NCBI GenBank assembly: GCA_022614705.1
Contig: JAKEIB010000105.1
Location: forward strand, 1-13,416
Length of the DNA: 13,416 bases
DNA from: Planctomycetota bacterium
Lineage (GTDB): Bacteria; Planctomycetota; Planctomycetia; Pirellulales; Lacipirellulaceae
Direction of reading: 5' to 3'
In this document: in pieces, positions 6,217 to 13,416 of the stretch
How positions within the stretch are numbered: the first letter of the stretch is position 1
Layout of the letters: the number at the start of each line of letters is the position of its first letter
Position numbers and translations under genes: made by a program
The notes under the pieces: generated by a model
The model's input: the letters and a program-made list of their open reading frames with translations, nothing else
Database searches by the model: none
What the model was told of the DNA's origin: nothing

Positions 6217-6542
6217 GCGTGCTACCCAAAGTCAACCGCGAGAGTAGAATGGGAGCTACAGGCCGCTTGGACTAGGTTTGCGGGATGGCTAAGAGCGTCC
6301 GCGCAAGCCGTTTGAGTGTCGGCGTTTGGGTAAGCGGGCGCTGCGTTGGACGAGCACTGGCTTCGCTATCGGAGCGCGCGTAAAGTTGCAATAGGAGAGG
6401 CACTTCGCCGTCGCTCGCGCTACGGTCGCGGCACGGTGCAAAAAGCATGTCGAGATCATGCCGTCCGCGCGTGGCGCGTCGAAGCGCCTGGATGCCGTCG
6501 TTGATTCGGCGCGCGGCGGAAACGGAATAGAGGTTCTTGGTC
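6217..6542. other. Divergent intergenic stretch without a convincing gene
   Basis: Some 326 bases between the REP-like element and pilM. A minus-strand frame (6544-6272, about 90 codons, MTKNLYSVSAARRINDGIQA) is open, but it overlaps the pilM start codon, has no clear ribosome site or family, and loses the local codon bias in its second half. Promoters for pilM must lie here, but no strong -35/-10 pair stands out. A purine-rich AGAGG ends 9 bases before the pilM ATG. Confidence 0.5.
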
Positions 6543-8897
6543 ATGGCGAATTCGAACGCCGTCTGGGGAATCGACATCGGCCAATGCGCGCTGAAAGCGC
6601 TGCGTTGCCGGCCGCACGAAAAAGACGAACACCGGATGGTCGTCGAGGCGTTCGACTATATCGAATACCCGAAGATTCTCACCCAGCCCGAGGCCAATCG
6701 CGAGGAATTGATTCGCGAGGCGCTCGAGCAATTCGTTTCGCGCAACGATGTTTCGGGCGACAGTGTGGCGATCGCCGTGCCTGGGCAAAGCGGCTTGGCG
6801 CGGTTCATCAAATTGCCGCCGGTCGAGCGGAAGAAAATCCCCGACATCGTCAGGTACGAAGCGCGGCAGCAGATTCCGTTCGCGCTGGAAGACGTCGTGT
6901 GGGACTACCAGCCGCTCGTGGGTAGCGAGGACGAGGGCTACGCGATCGAAACGGAAGTCGGCCTGTTCGCGATGAAGCGCGACCAGGTGGCCCGCCATTT
7001 GAAGCCCCTGGAAGAAGCCGGCATCGGGGTCGACATCATCCAACTGGCGCCGCTGGCGATCTACAACTTCATTTGTTTCGACCGGCTCAAAGTGGAAGGC
7101 CCGTACGATCCGGCCAACCCGCCGCAATCGACGGTGATCATTTCACTCGGCACGGATACGACGGACCTGGTGATCACGAATGGCTACCGCGTGTGGCAGC
7201 GAAGCATTCCGATCGGCGGCAACCACTTCACCAAGGCGCTCACCAAAGAGCTCAAGCTCACATTCGCCAAGGCCGAGCATCTCAAGCGCAACGCAATGAA
7301 GGCCGAGAACCCGAAGGCCGTGTTCCAGGCGATGCGGCCCGTGTTTAGCGACCTGGTGGCGGAAATTCAGCGGTCGATCGGCTTCTTCACCAGCAACAAT
7401 CGCAACGCCAAGCTGGGCGACATGGTGGCGCTCGGCAACCCGATGAAGCTGCCCGGCCTGCAGCGGTTCCTTTCGCAAAACCTCGATCAAGAAGTAAAGC
7501 TGGTCGACAATTTCAACAATTTGGTTGGCGGCAGCGCGACGGCCGGGTCGCAGTACAAGGAAAATCAGCTGACGTTCGGCGTCGCTTATGGCTTGTGTGT
7601 TCAAGCGCTCGATCAGGCTCAACTGCGGACCAATTTGCTGCCGGAAGAGATCATCACCACCCGGCTCGTGAAAGCGAAAAAGCCGTGGGCCGTCGCGGCC
7701 GCCGCGTTGCTGCTCATTGGATTGGGAATCAATTACGCATCGCACTATCGGTCGGTGATGAGTGCGAACGTTGAGCCGAACACCGAGATGGACCGGCAAA
7801 TTAAAGCCGCACAGTCGGCGAAAAGCACGGCCGATGGCTTTTCCAGCGAGCATACCGAGAACATCGGCAAGTTCGACGAGATTCTCAAAGTTGCGAGCAA
7901 CCTGCAGAGCAACGTGGACGGCCGCTTGCTGTGGTTGGAGATGCTCAAGGCCGTCGACACGGCGTTGCCGAAAGATCCGCGGCCGGAGGAGAAGCGGGAG
8001 GAAACGGCCGCGGATATCGCCAATCGGCCGGAGCTGCACATCGAGTCGATGGATTGCGAATACTACGCCGACCTGACGCCCTGGCACACCTCGATTCAAA
8101 GATACTATGTCGCGCCCGAATCTGATGTGAAAGTGGTCGAAGGGGTCACGCCGCCTGCAGACGGGGCCGCGCCTGAAGGAACGGAAACACCGCCGGGCGA
8201 AGCGTCGGCGGAGAGCGCCCCCGCGGACGGCCAGGCGACACCGCCAGCGGATACCGCAGCCCCCGGCGAAGTTGCACCGGTCGAACCGCCGGCCGACCTG
8301 GCGACGGACGGGACGACGCCCCAGATCGATCCGAATACCGGCGAACCGATTGCCGACGGCGCCGGAGGCGATCTCGCCAGAGGCGGCTGGGTGATCCAAT
8401 TGGTGGGCCATCACTTCCACAATTCCATGCCCGACCAGAATGTGCAGATCGATGACGAGGCCACCGAGTATGTCATCCACACATTCTGTAAGGACTTGGA
8501 GACCGGCACGGTGATGTTGCCGGATGGCGAGGGCGGCGCGCCGGTGCCGGTGAAAATCGCCGATTTAGGGATCAAGTTTCCAACCGTGGTCACGCGTGAG
8601 CGGCTTGTCAAAACCGATTACCGCACCGAGTCGGAAGAAGCGTTCGCACAACGAGTCGCGGCGGCGACGTCGCCGGAAGGACCGGGCGCCAGAGTCGCCG
8701 CGCCCAATGTCGGTGCAGCGGCCGAGATTCTACCCAAGACGATTCCCCTGCGACGATACAATTTCATCCTCCAATTCGTCTGGCAACCGCAGCCGCGAAC
8801 CGCGCGTAAGGAAAAAGAGAAACAGTTGGCCGAGCAGCCGAGCGATGCGACCGGCACGGCCGCGGTCCCCGATGAGACCGCACCGCCCGGCACTTAA
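6543..8897 (+). CDS. pilM: Type IV pilus assembly PilM-PilN fusion protein
   Basis: A 784-residue protein. Residues 1-355 are a PilM-type actin-like ATPase, the cytoplasmic member of the type IV pilus assembly platform: GIDIGQCALKAL at 9-20 (phosphate loop), VPGQSGLARFIKLPP at 79-93 and SLGTDTTDLVI at 201-211. Directly after it comes RTNLLPEE (362-369), matching the INLLP tail by which PilN binds PilM, then a membrane helix (381-399) and a region outside the inner membrane (400-784) with a Pro/Ala/Gly-rich insert (about 533-605). So PilM and PilN appear fused in one chain. I start at ATG 6543, which AGAGG precedes by 9 bases, rather than at the in-frame TTG at 6537, because ANSNAVWGIDIG is the natural family opening. 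The two genes downstream on the same strand probably act with it. The role in pili versus type II-like secretion is unresolved. Confidence 0.88.
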   Translation: MANSNAVWGIDIGQCALKALRCRPHEKDEHRMVVEAFDYIEYPKILTQPEANREELIREALEQFVSRNDVSGDSVAIAVPGQSGLARFIKLPPVERKKIPDIVRYEARQQIPFALEDVVWDYQPLVGSEDEGYAIETEVGLFAMKRDQVARHLKPLEEAGIGVDIIQLAPLAIYNFICFDRLKVEGPYDPANPPQSTVIISLGTDTTDLVITNGYRVWQRSIPIGGNHFTKALTKELKLTFAKAEHLKRNAMKAENPKAVFQAMRPVFSDLVAEIQRSIGFFTSNNRNAKLGDMVALGNPMKLPGLQRFLSQNLDQEVKLVDNFNNLVGGSATAGSQYKENQLTFGVAYGLCVQALDQAQLRTNLLPEEIITTRLVKAKKPWAVAAAALLLIGLGINYASHYRSVMSANVEPNTEMDRQIKAAQSAKSTADGFSSEHTENIGKFDEILKVASNLQSNVDGRLLWLEMLKAVDTALPKDPRPEEKREETAADIANRPELHIESMDCEYYADLTPWHTSIQRYYVAPESDVKVVEGVTPPADGAAPEGTETPPGEASAESAPADGQATPPADTAAPGEVAPVEPPADLATDGTTPQIDPNTGEPIADGAGGDLARGGWVIQLVGHHFHNSMPDQNVQIDDEATEYVIHTFCKDLETGTVMLPDGEGGAPVPVKIADLGIKFPTVVTRERLVKTDYRTESEEAFAQRVAAATSPEGPGARVAAPNVGAAAEILPKTIPLRRYNFILQFVWQPQPRTARKEKEKQLAEQPSDATGTAAVPDETAPPGT

Positions 8898-8933
8898 CGA
8901 CATCTGCATTGTTAATAAACCGATCAGGTCATA

Positions 8934-8975
8934 GCAGGGAGCACTGAGCCGGGAGCAGGAATTCTTGCTCCCTGC
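8934..8975. repeat. Palindrome of GGGAGCA/TGCTCCC words
   Basis: GCAGGGAGCA (8934-8943) is the exact inverse of TGCTCCCTGC (8966-8975). In addition 8951-8961 pairs with 8962-8972 at 10 of 11 positions, so a second, competing stem exists. It lies in the 104-base gap between pilM and the next gene. No T run follows. It is the only structure seen in that gap. Confidence 0.75.
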
Positions 8976-9001
8976 TCCTTGCTCAATAATACGAGCTGAA
9001 C

Positions 9002-10528
9002 ATGGATCAAGTCCGCAAAGCGTTGGGTTGGTTGAAGCAGCACCATTTTTGGGTGCTGTGCGTGTTAGTCACGGTGATTGGGCTCTTCTGCTGGTTGAAG
9101 GCCGCCGGCACCTTGCGCAAGCAGTACGACGACAGTCAGAACAAGATTGTCGCGGAGTTCAAGAACCTCGAGACGGTGAGAAACAGCGCGTTCCATGCGA
9201 ACGAGGAAATCAACAAACGGCAAGTCGAAGAGACCAGCAAGCTGTCGGCCGAAGTCGCCGAGCTCTGGCAAAAGCTTTACGACGCACAGCGCGAAAAGGT
9301 GCTGGTTTGGCCGCCGGAGCTGAACGCGGCCTTCCGCGACAAGGTCGAACAGCTCGAGTTCGGTCAACCGATCCCCCCCAAATTGCGGGAGACTTACCAG
9401 AACTACATTGACCGGCATTTCCCCACGCTGCCGGAGAAAATTGGCGCGCGACCGATCGATGAAAGCGCGGCCGGTTCACTGGGCGGCGGCGGTTTCTTGC
9501 GCCTTGGTGCGCGTTCGATGCCGGAGGAGATGTCGCCATCCTTGTCGCCGGACGGAACGCTGGAGAGCGATGACAACTACATTTGCGTGTGGGACCCGGC
9601 GAATCAGGCCGAGGTGCGCGCCGACCTGGACTTCCCGCAGCAGCCCTCTGCCATTCGCATTTGGGTGACCCAGGAAAACCTCTGGGTCTATCACGCGCTG
9701 TTGGACGTGATCAAAAACACCAACGACGCCGCGGGTGCGACACGCATGTCCAACGCGGCAGTGCGGACGGTGTACAGGCTGGAGGTGGGGCGGCACGCAG
9801 CACCGTACAGCCGCACGCCGAATCGTATCCTCAAACTGCAGGCGGCAACAGCTGAATCGATGGATGGCCTCATGCCAGGCGAAGAGCTTGGGCGGGGTGA
9901 AGGATCGGAAGAGATGGCCGGTGAATTCCCAGGTGGGAGAGGAGAATTCGCCCCCGGCGGTTCTCCCGATGGCAGCGGGCAGATGACCGAGGAGCAAGAG
10001 GCGGCGATGCTGCTCTCTGGTCGTTATCTGGGCGAGGACGGCAAACCGGTCAGCGGCGCAGTCGCCAGCGCGGATCCAAGTGTGGCGGCCGACCCCGCCG
10101 CACCGGCTGCACCCATCGACCTCTCCGCGTACGGGAAGGAATACAAACGCCTGCCGGTGCGAATGGTTTTGCAGATGGACCAGCGGCATCTGCCGCGGCT
10201 GATTTCCGAGTGCGCCAACCAGTCGCTGCAAATCGAGGTGCAGGAAGTGCGAATCAATCCGCTGGGTGACATTGGCGGTGACGGCGGTGGGATGGCCAGC
10301 GGAATGCCTGGAATGGCAGGTGGTATGCGCGGGAGTTTCAGCGAGTTCGGTGGCACGGGCGGAAGCTCATTGTTCCCTACCTCCACCGAATTGCAGGCAT
10401 TTAATCCGCAGCCACAGATCGCTACGGTAGTGATTCAAGGCGTCATTTACATTTTCAAAAAACCCGACCCGGCCGTTCTGCAAACGACGCCGACCGAAGA
10501 GGACACCTCACTGGCGGGAGCGCCGTGA
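9002..10528 (+). CDS. One-pass membrane protein, PilO-like position, with coiled coil
   Basis: A 508-residue protein: a short cytoplasmic N-terminus, one membrane helix (about 16-32, FWVLCVLVTVIGLFCW), a predicted coiled coil (about 38-100, rich in K, E and Q), a central domain with WDPANQAEVRADLDF near 195, a Gly/Glu-rich linker (about 289-325), then a compact C-terminal domain (about 375-420, YGKEYKRLPVRMVLQMDQRH) followed by a Gly/Met tract and a final beta strand pair. The layout of helix, coiled coil and small alpha/beta domain is that of PilO/GspM-type platform proteins, and the gene follows the PilM-PilN fusion after 104 bases. Sequence similarity to PilO is not obvious by eye, so this is a positional and architectural call. 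The start has no strong ribosome site, but the membrane helix fixes it closely. Confidence 0.7.
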   Translation: MDQVRKALGWLKQHHFWVLCVLVTVIGLFCWLKAAGTLRKQYDDSQNKIVAEFKNLETVRNSAFHANEEINKRQVEETSKLSAEVAELWQKLYDAQREKVLVWPPELNAAFRDKVEQLEFGQPIPPKLRETYQNYIDRHFPTLPEKIGARPIDESAAGSLGGGGFLRLGARSMPEEMSPSLSPDGTLESDDNYICVWDPANQAEVRADLDFPQQPSAIRIWVTQENLWVYHALLDVIKNTNDAAGATRMSNAAVRTVYRLEVGRHAAPYSRTPNRILKLQAATAESMDGLMPGEELGRGEGSEEMAGEFPGGRGEFAPGGSPDGSGQMTEEQEAAMLLSGRYLGEDGKPVSGAVASADPSVAADPAAPAAPIDLSAYGKEYKRLPVRMVLQMDQRHLPRLISECANQSLQIEVQEVRINPLGDIGGDGGGMASGMPGMAGGMRGSFSEFGGTGGSSLFPTSTELQAFNPQPQIATVVIQGVIYIFKKPDPAVLQTTPTEEDTSLAGAP

Positions 10529-10550
10529 CGCAAGCTTTAATCGGAAGTAT

Positions 10551-10730
10551 CACGCGGAGGCGCGGAGTTCGCGGAGTGAATTATACGGCAAAAGAAAGGG
10601 AACACTAATCGCCGCTAATTATCGCTAATTTTTGCTGATTGTTTATGAGTGCCGATTAGCGAGAATTAGTGTTCCCAACATCCATTAATGTCTGTTGTAT
10701 TGGTCTCCGCGGCCACCGCGCCTCTGCGTG
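10551..10730. repeat. Nested palindrome, outer CACGCGGAGGCGCGG family
   Basis: CACGCGGAGGCGCGG (10551-10565) is matched at 14 of 15 positions by the inverse of 10716-10730, and GCGGAG (10571-10576) pairs with CTCCGC (10705-10710). The arms are about 140 bases apart because another palindromic element (10598-10676) lies between them. It occupies most of the 255-base gap between the two membrane-protein genes. Confidence 0.8.
10598..10676. repeat. Inner palindrome, GGGAACACTAAT family
   Basis: GGGAACACTAAT (10598-10609) is the exact inverse of ATTAGTGTTCCC (10665-10676). Further in, GCTAAT (10614-10619) pairs with ATTAGC (10655-10660), and the left arm repeats CGCTAATT words. It is AT-richer than its surroundings. 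A terminator role is unlikely, since no T run follows the stem. Confidence 0.8.
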
Positions 10731-10783
10731 AGACTGAACAGTTTGCGGATAGTCACTGAACATCGAGTAGCTGGGCTAAATCC

Positions 10784-12991
10784 ATGAAAGCCAATTTGAA
10801 GGGATCAGGCGGTATCAAAGGCTTAGTGCTCCGGCATGGCGAGAAGGTCGCGATTGTCGTTTTCGGCTTGCTGGCTTTGTGGTTTGCGTATTCATCGCTG
10901 AGGTTGCCGCGCCTGCAGGACCAGTATCAGGCGTCGAAGTTGCAGGAGTCGGTCACGCAAACCACGGCCGCAGTGCAGGGTGCGACCTGGCCGGAGCCGG
11001 GTTCAGAGCTAGCCCCTGAAGTGCGGCCCTGGGAGCCCATTGATAAGAAGGCTGGCATCAGGGTCCAGGACAAGCATTATCCGTTTCGCGGTTTTGACCC
11101 GCCGGTCATCGCCGCCTCACAGCTCCGTACCGACCCGGTTATTCTGAATGCCGTCGATGTGCTGGCCATTGGCGGATCGGGCCTGTTGGCGTTTCGAGAT
11201 GAGGAGACGCTCAAAGAGCAGGAGCGCCTTCGCGTGCTGAAGGAGGCGGAGCTACGCAAGGAAGAGGAGCGGCGAGCCGAGGAACAAGCGGAACGGGCGG
11301 CGGAGGGACTCGAAGGCGGACAACCGGGCGGCCGCAGGCGAGGTGGCCTGGACGAGGGTGGGCCCGAATTCGCAGCCGGTGAATTCGATCCGGACCATCC
11401 GAATCGCCGGCTCATCGAAGGAATCGCCAGCCCGGCCGGCGTTCCGTTACAAGGCGGCGAACGCCTGGAGCAGGTCTATTGGGCGACGATCGTCGCCAAG
11501 GTACCCATTCGCGAGCAGCTCAAGCGGTTTCAGGACGCGTTTCAAAATGCCCGCGGCGGCTTCGATCCGGCGCGCGACTTTCCCCGCTACATTGGTTATG
11601 AAGTTCAGCGCACCAGTGTCGAACCGGGCAAGCCGCCGGTTTGGACGAACGTTCCCGTTTACGACGGCCAGAAGAATGGGAAATCGAAAGTATTGGGCAA
11701 TAGACCGGCCGGAAAGTTCGTGAACGAGGCCTCAGTCGTCAAGCTGGCGGGAGTTGCCAGCACGGAGTGGGCCGGCCCGGCGATCGAGCCGGTCGACTCG
11801 CGATGGACCGATTCCTTGCTGACGATGCCGCTGCCGCCGCTGGTCGGGCGCGATTTCGACGCGGATGCAACGCACCCAGACATCCCGTTGGCCGTCAATG
11901 CGCCGCCAGTCGAACAAGAAATCGCGCCGGAGCCCACGGCCACGCCAGCGGATGAACCGGCCGATGCCGACGAAAGTTTCAGCGCCGCGACTCCAGGCCA
12001 GTTGCAGCCCGGCGCCAGTTTTAATATGCCGATGCGTTCATCCTATCCAGGCGCCGGCGGGATCCGGGGCGGCGGCTTCCCCCGCGGCGAACTCGGCGAG
12101 CTTGGCGGTGGGTTCAGGGGTCGAGGGTTCATGCGCGGCATGGACCAGGAGGAAGGCATGATGCGCGGAGGCTTTCCGGGCGGCGGCATGGGTGCGATGG
12201 CGGGTGGCATTGCGTCCGGTCAGCGCATGGAGCTGCCGCGCGAGGTGGATTACCTGTTGTTGCGGTTCTTTGACTTCACGGTTGAGAAGGGCAAGAAATA
12301 CAAGTATCGCGTGAAGATTTATCTGGCCGACCCAAACTATGGCATCGCCGCGACGTCGGGAATGCTGGATTCGACGGTGCTCGATCGGCAGCGAAAGGAA
12401 GCCACGGCCGCCAAAGCCAAGAAACGCGCCGCGCCGTATTTTCGCGGCGCCGCGGAATTTAGCGAACCCAGCCCCACCGTCGGCATACCGCTGGGAGGCC
12501 TGGTGCACCTTGCCGAGGCCAAGTTGCCTTCCGTCAAAGTGCATAACGACGAGCCGGCCGTCAAGCTGATTGCTGAGACGTTTGACATCGAACTCGCGGA
12601 TAGCTCGGTGCTCCACGTCGCCCACGAGAAGGAATTTCGCCGCGGCGCGGTTGTCAATCTCAAAGAGAAGATGCGATACACGGGCGAGAACGATCGTTGG
12701 ATCGATACCAAGGATGATCCCTATGAATTGAATACCGGGCTGACGTTGCTCGATATCGACGGGGCCGACACCCTGGTCAAGGACATCACGTCGCCCTCGC
12801 GCGTGCTCTTAATGGATGTCGCGGGCCAGCTTTCCGTGCGCGACGAGCTGGCAGATGCCTCGGACGTTCAATACCTGCGGCTGATCTTCAATGAGGATAA
12901 ACGTCGCCAGAATCGCGCCGGGATGCCGGACGGCGAGTTTGGGCCCGAAGTTTTTCGCGGCCCGCCGGGCGGCGGCCGCGGCGGACGATAG
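10784..12991 (+). CDS. Large one-pass membrane protein with Gly/Met-rich linkers
   Basis: A 735-residue protein of no family I can name. It has a basic N-terminus, one membrane helix (about 20-39, EKVAIVVFGLLALWFAYSSL), a charged helical segment (about 140-175, rich in E and R), a mixed domain with YWATIVAKVPIREQLKRF near 235 that repeats a style seen in planctomycete surface or assembly proteins, a disordered Pro/Ala stretch (about 375-410), a Gly/Met/Arg-rich tract (about 422-479) and a C-terminal domain starting YLLLRFFDFTVEKGKKYKYR (about 489) that contains KIYLADPNYG. The last residues are again Gly/Arg-rich. It follows the PilO-like gene on the same strand and probably belongs to the same inner-membrane machine. 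A PilP-like role linking the platform to a secretin is a guess from gene order only. Start ATG 10784 is placed by the membrane helix; the ribosome site is weak. Confidence 0.7.
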   Translation: MKANLKGSGGIKGLVLRHGEKVAIVVFGLLALWFAYSSLRLPRLQDQYQASKLQESVTQTTAAVQGATWPEPGSELAPEVRPWEPIDKKAGIRVQDKHYPFRGFDPPVIAASQLRTDPVILNAVDVLAIGGSGLLAFRDEETLKEQERLRVLKEAELRKEEERRAEEQAERAAEGLEGGQPGGRRRGGLDEGGPEFAAGEFDPDHPNRRLIEGIASPAGVPLQGGERLEQVYWATIVAKVPIREQLKRFQDAFQNARGGFDPARDFPRYIGYEVQRTSVEPGKPPVWTNVPVYDGQKNGKSKVLGNRPAGKFVNEASVVKLAGVASTEWAGPAIEPVDSRWTDSLLTMPLPPLVGRDFDADATHPDIPLAVNAPPVEQEIAPEPTATPADEPADADESFSAATPGQLQPGASFNMPMRSSYPGAGGIRGGGFPRGELGELGGGFRGRGFMRGMDQEEGMMRGGFPGGGMGAMAGGIASGQRMELPREVDYLLLRFFDFTVEKGKKYKYRVKIYLADPNYGIAATSGMLDSTVLDRQRKEATAAKAKKRAAPYFRGAAEFSEPSPTVGIPLGGLVHLAEAKLPSVKVHNDEPAVKLIAETFDIELADSSVLHVAHEKEFRRGAVVNLKEKMRYTGENDRWIDTKDDPYELNTGLTLLDIDGADTLVKDITSPSRVLLMDVAGQLSVRDELADASDVQYLRLIFNEDKRRQNRAGMPDGEFGPEVFRGPPGGGRGGR

Positions 12992-13014
12992 CATGCGCGC
13001 GATTCGGAGGAGTG

Positions 13015-13062
13015 GCTGGGGTGGAGTCCGCCGCGGCGGACGACCCCCCAGCGAACTGGGGG
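13015..13062. repeat. GC-rich double hairpin
   Basis: GTCCGCCGCGGCGGAC (13026-13041) is a perfect 16-base palindrome, framed by GCTGGGGT (13015-13022) and ACCCCCCAGC (13043-13052), which also pair apart from two bulged C. Overlapping it, CCCCCAG (13045-13051) pairs with CTGGGGG (13056-13062) around a CGAA loop. The two folds are mutually exclusive. It probably belongs to another dispersed repeat family. Confidence 0.65.
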
Positions 13063-13150
13063 CTCGCTGCAGTCGCCCCCGGCCACCCCTCCGCAGGCGT
13101 GTGGTCGCCGCGGCGACCTCGCTTCGAAAAAGGGGCTGTTGCTTCGAGAA

Positions 13151-13202
13151 CAGCACTGCTTGCCTCCCACGGCCTCGGACTTCTTAACAGAGAGCAGTGC
13201 TG
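13151..13202. repeat. Inverted repeat CAGCACTGCT / AGCAGTGCTG
   Basis: Perfect 10-base arms (13151-13160 and 13193-13202) 32 bases apart, with GCCTC-type words on both sides of the centre. No gene overlaps it. It is probably a degraded copy of a dispersed palindrome. Confidence 0.5.
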
Positions 13203-13263
13203 AGTGAGGCAAGAACGCAACTCGGTGCGCCGCAAGCAGTGGAGTGGCACACGAATCTGAAAC

Positions 13264-13285
13264 GGCGGTAGCAGCCGCCTTTCTC
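13264..13285 (+). terminator. Weak intrinsic terminator candidate
   Basis: GGCGG (13264-13268), a six-base loop and CCGCC (13275-13279), followed by TTTCTC. It is plus-strand and some 270 bases after the stop of the last gene, so it could end that transcript. The stem is short and the T run is broken. Confidence 0.3.
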
Positions 13286-13315
13286 ACTACCGCTATTCGT
13301 TCTTCACGTCGCACT

Positions 13316-13416
13316 CCTAGCCCGCATTTCTCACAATGTGGATGGAAAAAGGCTGCCGCTTGTGGCATAAGTTGTTGTGCAACGACCAACTTCACCACAA
13401 GCATGGAGGCAGCCCG
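13316..13416 (+). mobile_element. Possible end of an insertion sequence, cut by the window edge
   Basis: CCTAGCCCGCATTTCTCAC at 13316-13334 resembles, from memory, terminal repeats of IS elements in planctomycetes (IS1380/IS4-like). Immediately inside it an ATG at 13336 opens a frame of 27 codons that reaches the window edge (MWMEKGCRLWHKLLCNDQLH), and a long palindrome fills 13351-13414. No transposase domain can be seen in so short a piece, and the other end lies outside. Confidence 0.3.
13351..13414. repeat. Long imperfect palindrome at the right edge
   Basis: GGCTGCC (13351-13357)/GGCAGCC (13408-13414), GCTTGTGG (13358-13365)/CCACAAGC (13395-13402) and AAGTTG (13369-13374)/CAACTT (13387-13392) pair in nested order around the core TTGTGCAACGAC, giving 21 base pairs in three blocks. 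Confidence 0.7.

Larger units (their letters stand above)
12992..13315. other. Gene-free stretch with several hairpins
   Basis: About 320 bases after the last gene with no supported reading frame; the frames that are open run through GC-rich repeats. It holds the 13015-13062 hairpins, the 13151-13202 inverted repeat and a terminator candidate at 13264-13285, all listed separately. Confidence 0.6.

Noticed and set aside
5276..6235. Second minus-strand frame (319 codons) overlapping the glycosidase-like gene
   Set aside because: An out-of-frame shadow, rich in Arg and low in complexity; it runs across the REP-like element upstream of the real start.
6272..6577. Minus-strand open frame of about 100 codons facing away from pilM
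   Set aside because: It overlaps the pilM start on the opposite strand, has no recognisable family or ribosome site, and its codon use drifts in the second half; not enough to call a gene.
7143..8480. Long minus-strand open frame (445 codons) opposite pilM
   Set aside because: It is a mirror of a well-supported GC-rich gene with PilM motifs on the other strand; the product is Arg/His-rich with no domain signs.

Overview
The window looks like a piece of a planctomycete chromosome, most likely of the Pirellula/Rhodopirellula group. The evidence is the high GC content, the large membrane proteins with Gly/Met-rich linkers, a cytidylate kinase with the GRDQGT signature, a PilM-type protein fused to a PilN-like part, and above all a different word-built palindromic repeat in nearly every gap between genes. 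The taxonomic call is inference from these features.

Left part (1-6105), all genes on the minus strand. In reading order: a 937-residue glycosidase-like protein (GH38-like architecture, catalytic motifs not recognisable), cytidylate kinase (cmk), a PlsC-type acyltransferase joined to cmk by an ATGA overlap, then after a 223-base gap a small 89-residue protein and an MT-A70-type adenine methyltransferase, again joined by an ATGA overlap. A possible further minus-strand gene start runs off the left edge. The cmk-plsC pair is housekeeping (CMP phosphorylation, phospholipid synthesis). The methyltransferase pair looks accessory.

Middle (6106-6542): a divergent intergenic region with a REP-like imperfect hairpin and otherwise nothing convincing.

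Right part (6543-12991), three plus-strand genes: a PilM-PilN fusion (actin-like ATPase, NLLP motif, membrane segment, outer-side domain), a one-pass membrane protein with a coiled coil and a PilO-like position and C-terminus, and a second large one-pass membrane protein with Gly/Met-rich tracts. Together they suggest the inner-membrane assembly platform of a type IV pilus or type II secretion-like machine. No secretin is seen inside the window.

End (12992-13416): no gene, but several hairpins and a long palindrome at the edge, with what may be the end of an insertion sequence.

The most notable theme is the repeats. At least seven distinct palindromic families are present, two sites show one family nested inside another, and copies lie in frame inside coding sequence (two in the glycosidase-like gene, one in the plsC reading frame), much as palindromic elements do in Rickettsia genes.
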